Positions 10,858-21,930 of a stretch of 64,000 bases of DNA are shown piece after piece. Both the position numbers and the translations under genes were made by a program. The notes beneath the pieces are model-generated. The model was given only the letters and a program-made list of their open reading frames with translations. It had not been told where the DNA came from and searched no databases. Numbering within the stretch: position 1 is the stretch's first letter; every line of letters starts with the position of its first letter. Origin of the DNA: Rallus limicola (lineage: Eukaryota; Chordata; Aves; Gruiformes; Rallidae); the NCBI GenBank assembly GCA_022605955.1, contig JAKCOZ010000058.1, positions 2,914,001-2,978,000 of the forward strand. The letters are read 5' to 3'.

Positions 10858-11175
10858 GAAGAGGGAGGGGTCTGTGGGAAGTTGAATGTTTCTAATTGTT
10901 GTTTTAAAATTGACAATGGCAAGGTGGTTAAACAAATTACTGCTGGAATAAGAAAATTAGCCCATGTCCCTCTCCAGACTTGGGAAGGCTGGAACATTGA
11001 TATGTTTTCCTGGCTTCCAGGAAAACACTGGGTAAAACAAATCTTATTTTACTTGCTGTGTGGTTTAGTTACCTTGATGTATTTACCATGTGTTATCCCA
11101 TGCTTTATTCAATTAATCCAACGTGTCATCACCAATATGCAATTTGTACCCACTGTGTCGCCGGATGGAGTTTAA
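10858..11175 (+). pseudogene. env remnant: disulfide loop, membrane anchor and tail
   Basis: Reading in the frame ending at TAA 11173-11175, the sequence shows EEGGVCGK, then a CC pair preceded seven residues earlier by a Cys (C-x7-CC). A W-rich pre-membrane segment follows, then a hydrophobic anchor ([15 protein letters not shown] at about 11038-11085) and a short tail. This is the canonical order at the C-terminal end of a gamma-type transmembrane subunit. The usual loop spacing in that class is C-x6-CC, so the spacing here is one residue longer. A longer frame from 11058 runs on into the 3' LTR and is a phase artefact. Confidence 0.78.
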
Positions 11176-11371
11176 CAAATTTGAGTTGTACCTCAATCTG
11201 TATCATCTACAGTAGAAATTGTATAAGATGTTTTACCTTCCCAATGTGTATGGGAAAGACAATTGCCAGGCCTTGCTTAAAAATTGATGTTGTTGTAATG
11301 TTTAGCTTCATAGTCAATTTCCATTCTTTCTCTCTTCCTTTTCTGTTGACAATGATTAAGTCACGGGGTGG
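11176..11371 (+). other. Proviral 3' untranslated segment
   Basis: Lies between the env stop and the 3' LTR. The bases just before the LTR (near 11361-11371, CACGGGGTGG) are G-rich but make a poor polypurine tract. A clean plus-strand primer tract is therefore not evident. Confidence 0.5.
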
Positions 11372-12171
11372 TGTAAGGTACTGGAAATATGCCTTAATAA
11401 TTGTCACCAGAACCCTGCCCCTCCACATCCCCCCCCCCCCCCATCCCCCCTTTCCCCTTTTTTTTTTCTTCCTCTCACCTAACCAAACTTCATTCCTGAC
11501 ACACTACATCACCACCACTGGCTTGGTCTTCCAAAGACCTAATGATTACCCAAAAGATAGACATCAGGAGCCATTCACACACCAGGAGAGCATTCCACTA
11601 TCAGGAGAAGACATCAGGAAACACTGGAAGCCATTAAAACCCATCAGGAGCCATTCACACATGGGACACTCTGGCGCCCACCCTGAAGCCCAGGAGCAGG
11701 GTGGAAGCTTCAGATGAATATAAAAGAGGGAAGCAACCGAGGAGGAGAACATGGAGGGAAAAACGAGGGGACGCTGCCCCCTTCCATCGGACCCGGAGCT
11801 GGCATCGCTCCATCGGACCCGGAGCTGACATCGGACGGAATGCCGCAGCCTCGTGGTGGTAGATATACCCAACTCTCTCTCTCTCTCTCTCTCTTTTTCT
11901 TTCTCTTTTCCACCCTCTCTCCCCCTCCCCTTTTTCCTGCACGTTTGTACCAAATAAAGCAACCTTAACCTTGACTCCGTTTCGAGTCTTAATTCTGCTC
12001 TCCGAGAATTTAATTGAGAACTGATCACGGTCAAACACCTGGGAATTGGACGTCACTCAGGGGTTAAGCCCAGCCGCCCCCAACCTCCCAGTCAGATCTG
12101 AGGTTCGGTTGGAACGCAAGGGGGTTTAACCGCTGCCAAACTAAGTCTTGTCTAGGTTGTGGATCGTGACA
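11372..12171 (+). repeat. 3' LTR of the provirus
   Basis: 800 bp, matching the 5' LTR almost base for base from TGTAAGG to GTGACA. TATA box 11719-11725, AATAAA 11953-11958. Visible substitutions against the 5' copy include G to A in the 'cactggRagcc' motif, C to A in 'gagctgaMctcgg', and two T/C differences around the CT tract. Length differences occur in the C-runs and the microsatellite. Confidence 0.95.
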
Positions 12172-12176
12172 CACAC
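12172..12176. repeat. Target-site duplication, right copy (CACAC)
   Basis: Follows the final CA of the 3' LTR and matches the five bases before the 5' LTR. Confidence 0.85.
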
Positions 12177-15100
12177 TTAACAAGTGGCAGGGGGCAGTTC
12201 AGAAGTTCATTTGAGCTTAGTTTTGCTCTAGAAAACAGTTTTGATGTGTGAATTTAGGCAGGCGCAGATTTACCTACAGGTTTAGAAGGCCTAAAAGGCA
12301 TTCAGAGCATGGCAGTGCACACTGTGGGTAATACAGGTGTGTATCAATCTTATGCGATTGAGCTGTTATTGCTACAGTCAGAGAAGGGATGACTAATGCT
12401 GAGCAGATACACAAACAGACAGACCCCCTAACAGAGCTGGAGAGGAAGCTGGAAAATTTCCTGTGAATGCAGGATGATCAAAGTAACTTAGCTGGGAAGG
12501 ATGTCTGGAGGTCCAAGTCCCCATTCAAAGCAGGACAGAGTTCAAAGCTAAATCATGCTGCTCAGGATAGAGACAGAAATACTTTTTGAGGTGAAAAACT
12601 GTAAAGATAATTCAATAGCTGTAAGAACAAGAGAGTAAAGAATAACATTAACATTTCAGCACCTTTGGAGCAAAACTGCAATTTGGGATCTCTCTGATTT
12701 AATGCTTTCAGTACAAGCCAGGCACCACTCTTAAACCTGTCAGGTCTTCTCTCAGAAATATTTCCACTTCCCAGCCTTCATGTTGTTTAGCACTAACACC
12801 TCTATTACAGTAATAAAACTAGGAGCAGCGTCACTAACATCATCCTTGGGCTGCAGATCATATACCAAACTCATTCCTTGTCCCCCGGCCTTGCCTTTCC
12901 AGGAGACAAAATCCCAGAAGAAAGGCACCATCTACATCTCCAGTTTTATGGACACCAAACTCTCCTGGCTGTTGTATTTGTGGACATATACAGAAAATCA
13001 TGCTGACTTCTCGCTGTGAAACTACTTTTTTTGGCAGCTGGCTAGGGACTTTCACAACAAGAAGGCTCAGGAAAAATACTCTATATAGCTTTGGTGCCTT
13101 TTCTTGCACAGCTGCATCCCAGGCAGGATTTATGCTAGCTATCTCCCAAACAGCCTTGTTGTTGCTCTTGCCTTGCAGCTTGTCGCAGCCCTCCTAACAT
13201 CAGTTTAATGCTGATTAGTCCCGACAAAATTCTGGCATAGGCTTCCTGCCAAGCAAGGGAATGAACAAAATTGGTTCATGCCCAGGCCAGACGACAGCTG
13301 CAGTCACTCCAGCTCAAATCTGTTGACTAAGGACCCTTTTCTTGTTTACCAAGATGAGGCTAAATTAACCCAGCATGAGACACCAGGATAGAGAAAATCC
13401 TAAAAGCCAGTGATACCAACCTGTCTCTGAAGGTGTGAGATGCAACTTGGTCAGGTCCCTTCACCTGGGCTAAAACGAGCCATGGGGGAAGCATAAGCTT
13501 TGTGTAAAGTGAACCCCCTAGCTCAAGTAAGAAAGAAAGAAAGGATGGGGGGGTGGGGAAAGGGGGAAGGATGACAAGCAGAATGCCCTAAAATTTTTTT
13601 CAGAGCCAGAGAGACAGCCAGTGTATGTTTTATTTGGAGCATATTTTTCCCAATTTCTTTTTCCTCCAGCTCTAGGAAGAGAGAAGCCTCCATCCTCCAT
13701 AACCCTCCCATCTTTTAAGGTACTGGCAGCCCCCATTCTTACTACTACTTTTTCCTCTTGGTCTGATTTTGTCTTAAGCTGAAAGATTGGAATCAATCTG
13801 TATTTATCCAGTTAATTTAAGATGCTTGTAGTGACGTATTGGGCAGCACTATAAAACTTATCAAGAGTACAGGCATCTCCAGACTGCTGCCAAAGTAAAA
13901 CTCATCATGCTTTCTGAAGTCATTCTGGTATATAAGAACAGACAGTCTTTAGCTGCAAAGCCATTAAGACTGACAATATATTGTTTAGTCCACAGAGTGC
14001 AATTAAAATTAAGATACATCAAGACTGAGAGTAGCTTAGATGATTGCTGCTCTTGGTTTAGAGATGGGGAAGTAAGGAAAGAAGGAAGAGTCAAGAAAGA
14101 TTTCATCTGAAGATAAACAATCAAGTTATTTTTTTTTATATGGTGCTTATATCTTCCTTATTCACTTATTCTCTAGTTTGGCTAAATGTGTTATGTGTAG
14201 GTACTGAATTTGCCTGAATAGCAAGAGGTTAGGATAGGCCTTTTGTTTGTTGATGTAGTCTGAAGGGAGATTTCTGTCATCACTTAAGCAGACACTTCCC
14301 CTCCTGGGGAACACCTCAGGCTACTATGTTCCAGCTCTCCACGTGTAAAAGAGACTCACCAACCTCAGCTACAAAAGTTTCTAAAATTAAGATGTCCTTT
14401 TGAGCATGCTATCAGTAAGCACCTGTATAGCAGCATTAGCTATGATGCTTGTTTTTAAAATGCAGAGGGTATCCTATTTGGATTCTTCCTCAGGAATGAT
14501 TTATTGATTCGATCTGAAGCATCACCTCTGTGAATGATGCACAGATCTCTTGACATGAATTACAGAATCCATTATCTTTCCAGAGGCAGCACATGCACAG
14601 AGGCCACACTTGCACGTGAACTGCCTTCACAAACTTGTAAGCAGCAAGGCTGGTATTATTCAGGCTCTTACAAAAGTGATTTAATGGAAAAGTAACACTG
14701 CTGAGCTGTCTGAAAAACTTTAAACCTATATCCAAAATGGATATAGTACCATAGGATTTTGGGTTAGCTGCTTGCTGACTCGGGATTTACGGATTCATGA
14801 ACTAACTCCTCTTTCAGTCTGAAAATTCTTTGGGTGTCTCCAGCTCCGCAGGACGCTCCTTCCCATCATATTTCTGTGCTCAGCCACCTGAGACATAGCT
14901 TCTGTCCACATCAGCTACAGCTCAGGCACTGCTTTGCCTTGTTTCCAGACCCTGAATGGCCTGATCCAGCAAGCAAGTTTCAAGTGGTTTACAAGGATAG
15001 CATCCTACTCACAAGATGCAACTGTGGCATCTTTCTAAGGGTCTGCTTTAATGTATCATAAGAGGTAGAAAACAGACATGAAAGACTTGTTCAGTTTGGG

Positions 15101-15371
15101 TTTGGTTTTTTGCTTGCTGGAGTGGGGAGAGACCAGGTCAACATTTCCCTCTCCTACCTCCAGAAGAGGTGGTATCAACCCAAAATGGCTTACTCCACAG
15201 AAAGGAAGTGCATTGCTAGTACGCTGGAAGGAGACACACACAAAGGATCTCAAACATAACCCAGTGGCTTGGATTTTCAGTCAATGCATGAACACTCCTG
15301 CAGTCTGCTCCCTGCCAGCTTCATGCACATGGGGATCCTCCTAACCAGCCCTTAAATAAGAGCAGCAACCA

Positions 15372-15438
15372 TGACAGGGGGGTTGGAACTAGATGATCTT
15401 TAAGAACTCTTCCAGCCCCAACTGTTCCATGGTGTGAG
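15372..15438 (+). mobile_element. CR1 LINE, 3' tail fragment
   Basis: The phrase 'ggttggaactagatgatctttaagaactcttccagcccc' is the recognisable 3' end of avian CR1 elements. Only about 65 bases are identifiable, and the terminal short repeats have decayed. Confidence 0.8.
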
Positions 15439-18400
15439 AGAAAGGACTGGCACCCACACAGCTTTGGAGAATGCTCTGAGTGGTGCCTCCCAAGTATAGC
15501 CAACAAAAGAGATACCAGGAACTGAAGAAAGATAGTCCTTACTTTAGGCTTGCTACATATGCCACCCCAAGAGACCAATATGCAGCCTTAAAGTCCATTA
15601 AAAAAAAAAATAAAATCTTTTTTTGCCTGTTAACAGGATTTTGGTCCATATGTTCCTGAACAGCAGAAAGAGCAAGGGGGAAAAAAATCATCTCTTCATC
15701 TCATTCTGTTCAAGACAACTGAAAGAAGGGCTGTGGTAGGATAAAGTAAACCATGTCTTTGAAAGAGTGAAAAGGAAATGCATGAATTAACCTTTATTTG
15801 TTTATTGTTAGCTACAGAACTCCAGTTTCACATAAACTAACCATAAATGAGTCACACACAAAAATTTTCTTGCAACCTACTCTTATTAAGAGAGATGTTC
15901 CTCCCTTCCACTCAGGCATGGCACCCAAGCTCTAGGACAACCACAGCACATAACAAAGACTGAAGGAGATTTCAAGCACCTCAAGACGAACAACAATAAA
16001 CCACTAGCTTCTGGAATGGCAATTTCAGCTCCCCGAAAGTAGCAGACTAGGGAGAAAGGCCAGTCTCTTAGCAGTCAGCAATTGTCACTACATGGTTCAG
16101 TAAATGTACCATGGCAGAGTTATTTACTGCACCAGGGCTGGAAATTGACCTCCACTAAAAGATTATTACAGCTGAAGCTTAGCAGAAATCTCAGATCCAG
16201 CACAGGACAAGCAGCACATTCATTGTTCCATTACTCCTCAGAGAACGGGGCTGTGAAATGAGTTTCTGGTCATCATTTCCCTATGCTATTCCCCGTGACT
16301 AAGTTGTACAAGTTGCCCCTGTGACTTGACTACCATCACTGCTGGTCTCAAGTGAAACTTAATAGCATGCAAGGTGCACGGACCATGGTTATATCCCATA
16401 TAAAAGTTTAAGGCTTATAGGAAAAACTCTCATGATTTACCTCTGGCATGTAAGGCTTAGCCAGGCACCAGAGCAGCACATAGCTGGCTGGCTTCTGGGG
16501 AAATCAGGGGTCTTAGAGGAACATGAGGATCTCCAAAGCAGGGAAGGGTGGCCAGTTGTTTGGATGGCAGAAGGTAGTCCAAGAAATGATAGCTCCAGTT
16601 TTCCTTTCATCCCTGTTTACCTGTTTTCTCAACTTTGCAATTTTGTTTTCCACATTTCTAGCTTGTGACTTTTGATGAAAAAAAAAATCCAACACTGGCA
16701 AACCAAACCAAACTTCTAATTTTACTTGAAGCTCAATATAGATCATGTCAAGTCAAGTGATGGACACAAGACATTGGCTTTCTTCAGGGTTGTTATCCCA
16801 GAAATGAGGGCACTGGTGCACTGTCACTGTGCCAAACCCTCTTACCCTCTGGATATCTTGGGGAGAATGTGTGATGCTAAGGAGGTGGCCATCTGGGATG
16901 GTGCATGGCAGGACACAGACAGAGTGGGTCCCTGGTAGCAGCAGGATGGGAATGAGAGCATCTCTGACTCCCACGAAGTCCCAGTCCAGTAGCCAGGCAG
17001 CATCCCCAGGTCAGAGCTGAGCCACTCACTCAAAGGGCATAGTCCATTACCAAAAGCAAGTAACTAATCCAAAGCGTGACTGGAAAGTATGTATATACTG
17101 CCACAGGTTGTGACTTTGCTGCTGTTTGCTGCTGTTTCTAACCCCACTGGCCCAGGTACTACTGACACTTCACCAAGAAGATGGAAGTAAGGATTGCTGC
17201 AGTAGGCACCACATTAGGCTTGAAATCAGTCAGGGCAGGAAGCAGACCCTTAATTCACAATTTGTAGTCCTGCCACTTTCCGTTCAGTCCCTCTCAAACC
17301 ATCTCTGTTACAGCTTCAGATTTTTTTACACTAATTTTTTCTTTGGTTTGACAATTCTTACAAACTGCACGTGACTTGATTTGCAAGAAGTGTTATTGAA
17401 GAGAAAGAAGGCTTGCATTATGTGAATATGATCTGATTTTCTTTGCTCCTTTTTTACCATGATCTTCTATCCATTCTTTACAGTGATCTAAGCAGCAAGG
17501 CAATCTCACATATTCAGAGAGCAGCTAGAATAAATGTTCTTTTATTTTCACAAGTGTTATGTATATAGATGCCAAATTACCCTGGGCTTTTTTCAGTACA
17601 AAAGCTGACTTCAGCCTGCTCACATGCCACAGGGCTTGATGATGTTTTCGCAAGGGCAATGCTTTTAAACAGGAACCACAACAAGCCCCAAGAGGCCATT
17701 TCCCAAGAAGATAACATACCTTCCCACAGCTACATTTCACCCTGCTCTCCAATGGAAACCCTGTGTTCACCAGTGTTAGGTAGATAACAGAAGTGACATC
17801 TCAATCTGCTGCCTGAGGAATGGTAGGCAGAGGAAGGGGGAGAGAGGCAGCTCAAGGCAGACCCAAAGCAGGCAGGTGCTGCAGGATCACCACCTGCGAG
17901 AGATGGAGAGGGGCTGCCCACCTTCTCACTGATGTGGGAAGAGTCGAAAGGGACAGGGAACAGTCCCATTGCTTACTGCCAAGTATCTTCTCCCTTACAC
18001 CCCTCCAGTGGCTCTCTGGGCCCAGCTGTGTCCTCTCCAGCCTCCAGGCAAGAGCAGCCAGGTGCCCTAATGTGTCTCATCAGGGAACTCAAGGGATGAG
18101 CACCTGGAGGCTGAAGCCCTGACCTGACATGCTCTTGTGCTAGCAAAAGTAGACAATGAAGCTAGTTAAGTGGGGAGACCCCTCTGCTCCAACTCAAAGG
18201 TAGGCACAAGGTGGATGACATCATAGCTCCTACCAGTGCTAGTGTGTGCTTTCCCCCAGACACACAATGAAGGGAAACACCACAAAATGCCCCAGCTAAG
18301 AGGAAAGGCTGAGAACAAAGTTTGTTCTCAGATGGTAAAAATAAATTTTGCACAAGACAAATTGACAGGAGGCCTGGGCTCCATTTGTTCCAGCTCTCAA

Positions 18401-19851
18401 GAAACTGCTGGATGTTTGCTTTAAATATGTATTATTTCCCCACAATGGCAGTTAACATACCACTTACTACTCCCACCATGTGACAGGAAGGTGTATGTTG
18501 ATACCAGTTTGTCATTTGCATGCAAGTCACCTACAGCTAACCCAGGAACCATCTCTTAGAATCGCACACAAAGAGCACTTTGTGATTTAAGTTAACTCAG
18601 ATATCAGGGGTGGGGGAATAAATCCATTTGCAAGCAGAACAAAAACTTGTTTCCAGGGGGTCTGTCTCCATCATCTTCTGGCTACTGTTTTCCATCAGTA
18701 GCAGCCACTAATCCTCAGAAAGACTTGCTTCCACTTAAAGAGAAAATATTGCAAAGAAAAGGAAAGAATAAATTGAAAGCATAAAGTTGCAATAATGATA
18801 GCAACTGTTACTAGAAGATTTTCTGTGCCCTTCTGGCTCCTATTTAGCAGGTTTCTGTTCCAGTGTAACCATAGGAACAGCGGTGAAGAGTCTCATTTAG
18901 AAGCCTTCACTTCAGCTGGTAGGTTAAGTTATGAGACTGCAATAGGCTTGAATATTTAAAACATTCAAACAGCTCTAAAAAAAACCCCAACCAAAAACAG
19001 AGAGCTCAATTTGAAGGGTAACTCTATTGTAGGAGACTGACATCTGTGTTGTAAACAGATGCAGTGCCCTGCCAATAAATCAGCAAGGGGAAGCCTGACA
19101 TGAGGCACCCTAGAACAAACAAACCCCACTGACAGAGGTTACTAAAAATCAGGCTCAATAAACAGCTTAAGAATACAAATTATGAATTGCTTGACACACC
19201 GTGCCGTTAGAACTGAAACTGTATGTTTCCTGTAGCTGTCATTTTGTTTAATGGACCGCAGCATGAGCGTAAGAACAGTGACAGTCCTCAGTAATACAAC
19301 TTCACCATAACACTCACCCAAACCAGTAAATTTCACATCTTAGGTTTTACTTAATCCTTCAAAGTATAAAATGATTCAGTTCTGGCTCATCACCCTTCTT
19401 TTCAAGAAATATGAATAAACACATCAATTATCTTAAAAGAAATCCAATCACAGGAACAGAGCTAACCAAATACATAGCCTAAGTAGACTGGGAATGTTTC
19501 AGAGAGCGAGTGAAATAAAAAAAATGATAAGTCAAAAAGGTGTGCCTAGGTGCCCTGTACCTATGGACTTAGACCTTTCTCCTACAAACATTAAGATAGC
19601 CACTATCTGAAATCATCCGTATTCTTTTTCTTATTCTTTTTCTAATCATTACCATTTTGCTGGCTCATTTATGATTTTTTATGTATTACTACTGATCAAA
19701 CGGGCTCTCCAGTCTGTCCCACCTGTATTTGCTTTTAATTAACGCTGAGACTTTGTCCCCGCAGGCCACTGTCTGCTTTGCCTGTGTAGTAATCAGATTT
19801 TCAGAAATGCCTGGCACCCTGTGGGTCCCTGCAAAAGTACAGCTGATGTGG

Positions 19852-20306
19852 TAAGTAACGTGGAAAAATCCCGGTGCTTTCATGCTCTGTGTAATGTTGG
19901 CCACCTTTACCTTAGAACTGCCGTCAGAGCTTCAGAATTACCTTCTTTGTAGCATCAGAGAAACCAAATAAAGCATAGACTCACGTCACTTCGCACCTAA
20001 CACAGAGCAGCCTCTGCTGCTGGACTGTTGTTAGATGATTGCAGGTGGTCTACCAAAAGGCATTATATTGGCTAGAAACAGGTGCCACAAGCTGTTCTTG
20101 TAGTTTATGGTGGCTTTATTTCAAGAAAGATATCAAAATTTTCTATTTCCTGAGTCCTCGCTGTTCTAAGCGCCTGTGCAGCTCATTCGATTTACTTTGT
20201 GACAAGTGCCACAGAAGGATCTCAGACATCTCTGTTTCATATTTTCCCATTTATTTTGGCAAACGAGTCTCATTATTATTGCAAATAAGTAACGTGGAAA
20301 AATCCC
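19852..20306. repeat. Two copies of a 21-base exact repeat
   Basis: TAAGTAACGTGGAAAAATCCC occurs at 19852-19872 and again at 20286-20306 in the same direction, 434 bases apart. The bases on either side are not obviously similar, so the copies are not simply the ends of a tandem duplication. They are short for LTR termini, and nothing recognisable lies between them. Confidence 0.7.
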
Positions 20307-21337
20307 TGTCCTTGTTTTATTTACAGATGGTAAATGATGCTACATTCAGAGCCACATAAATAATTTTAATGTTAAACATCTGTGAGTTAATTACAATATG
20401 AAAGTCTCTACAAGAGCCTGTGCACTGCACGGTAGGCTAGTGATGCCTCAGAGATGGTTTCAGTCTGTTCTTTAAAAAGACACCTGGAGGATGGGGAGGA
20501 TATGAGGAAAAGGAAGCAAGCAGCACAGCTTTAACAGTTTGGGGGAACTGTTTCTTGTTTCACAGGCAAAAGGAGTCTTAAATTTCTGAAGAGTGGAATT
20601 TTTTTTTTTAAAGGAAGAAAGATTTATGTGCACTGATGCAAAAAAATTACAATAGAAGACAGGCACTTTCTCTAGCATTTGAGATCCCAAACTTGCAAAA
20701 TGAAACTGTTAGGACACAGAAGAAACAAAGGGAATAATAAAATACATGAAAACCAACCTGAAACATACAACAGTGAAAAAATGTTTAATTATCTCTTTTT
20801 GAAAGAAGGTTCCCATAGCTATCTTACCAAAAGCTGGCTTACAAAGGGGTAATCATGGAGTTTTCCAAATACATAGCCAGAGACTTCCTCTTAGGAGGAT
20901 ACTGCTAATTTCTGCCCTCCTCCTACTCTCTCCCACATGCACTCTACTGCAAGGCAGCCCAACAATATGCTACCACTCAAAATGACTGCATTCATAATTT
21001 ACACTAAGATAGTGAGAGACACCTGCACCTGAAGAGACCAATGCTCTTCATGGCTTTGGAATAATCATCACTGCAATTGGCTAGGAATATTTTAATTTTT
21101 TAAAATGCATTTGTTATTTTTAACTAAAGGATCAAATAAAGTACCAGTTTTACAGAACCACTGAACAGTAACTGCTGTAACAAGATCAAAAGGTGCTCTT
21201 AGAGATGTATGTAAGAACGCCAAAGTTCTCTCTATCAGAGACATGGGCCACTTAGCTGCAAATGGGGTGCTCCAAAGCACTGCCACGTAAATCACTACAT
21301 ACAGTACTGTCTTTATGCACTCTTGCAGCTCTGAAGG

Positions 21338-21930
21338 CAATCATATCCTGGGCTGTATCAAAAGAAGTGTGACCAGCAGGTCAAGGGAGGTGATTCTGCC
21401 CCTCTACTCTGCTCTCATGTGACCCCACCTGGAGTACAGTGTCCAGTTCTGAAGTAGGACATGGAACTCTTGGAAGGGTTCCAGAGGAGGGCAACGAAGG
21501 TCATTTGAGGGCTGGAGCACCTGTCCTATGAAGCCAGGCTGAGAGAGTTGAGGTTGTTCAGCCTAGAGAAGAGAAGGCTCAAGAGAGACCTTATATACAC
21601 CTACCAGTACCTGAAAGGTACCTACGAGAAATCTGGGGAGGATCTTTTTAGAAGGGCATGCAGTGATAGGATGAGAGGGAATGGTGTTAAATTGGAAGGG
21701 GGTAGATTTAGACAGCATATTAGGAAGAAATTCTTCACTACAAGGGTGGTGAGACACTGAAACATGTTGACCAGGGAGATGGTGGCTGTCCCCTCCCTGG
21801 AGGTGTTCAAGGCCAGGTTGGATAAGGTCTTGAGCAGCCTGGTCTAGTGAGAGGTGTCCCTGACCATGGCAGGGAGGTTGGAACTTGATCTTTAAGGTCC
21901 CTTCCAACTCTAACTGTTCTATGATTCTAA
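21338..21930 (+). mobile_element. CR1 LINE, truncated 3' portion
   Basis: A 5'-truncated CR1 copy of about 590 bases. It includes 'tggagtacagtgtccagttctg', 'gagggcaacgaagg', 'gttcagcctagagaagagaaggctc', 'ttaggaagaaattcttcac' and the tail 'ggaggttggaacttgatctttaaggtcccttccaac' ending TTCTATGATTCTAAG. These are hallmark CR1 3' sequences. It keeps only the end of ORF2 plus the 3' UTR, and open frames within it are shadows. Confidence 0.93.

Larger units (their letters stand above)
7862..12171 (+). mobile_element. Endogenous retrovirus, young, gag/pol-depleted provirus
   Basis: A complete LTR-internal-LTR structure of 4310 bp. The 5' LTR is 7862-8670 and the 3' LTR 11372-12171. Both open with TG and close with CA, and a CACAC target duplication flanks the element. 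The order inside is a tRNA-Ser primer binding site, a tandem-repeat leader, a short RNase H remnant, an env remnant and the 3' LTR. No gag, protease, reverse transcriptase or integrase is visible, and the internal region is only 2.7 kb against roughly 6-8 kb in an intact provirus. The LTRs differ by about four single bases plus homopolymer and microsatellite length changes (count by eye), so the insertion is recent. Mobilisation must have depended on proteins supplied by another element. The insertion is antisense to DENND5B. Confidence 0.95.
12177..21337. other. Intronic sequence, mostly featureless
   Basis: About 9 kb of AT-rich sequence with no gene. Noted inside: a CR1 tail at 15.37-15.44 kb, a GAAA-type short run near 13524, a short direct duplication of TGCTGCTGTT at about 17116-17140, and a 21-base exact repeat shared by 19852-19872 and 20286-20306. 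The remaining open frames show no conserved pattern. Confidence 0.55.

Noticed and set aside
11058..11717. 219-codon plus-strand frame ending in the 3' LTR
   Set aside because: It is out of phase with the recognised env membrane anchor over the overlap and runs through LTR U3 sequence, as does its twin at 7821-8204 in the 5' LTR.
19689..19904. Minus-strand 71-codon frame as a DENND5B exon
   Set aside because: It does not resemble any part of the DENND5B protein I know, and no convincing acceptor/donor pair frames it.
21338..21930. Open frames at 21548-21760 and 21563-21907 as genes
   Set aside because: They lie within a truncated CR1 3' end.
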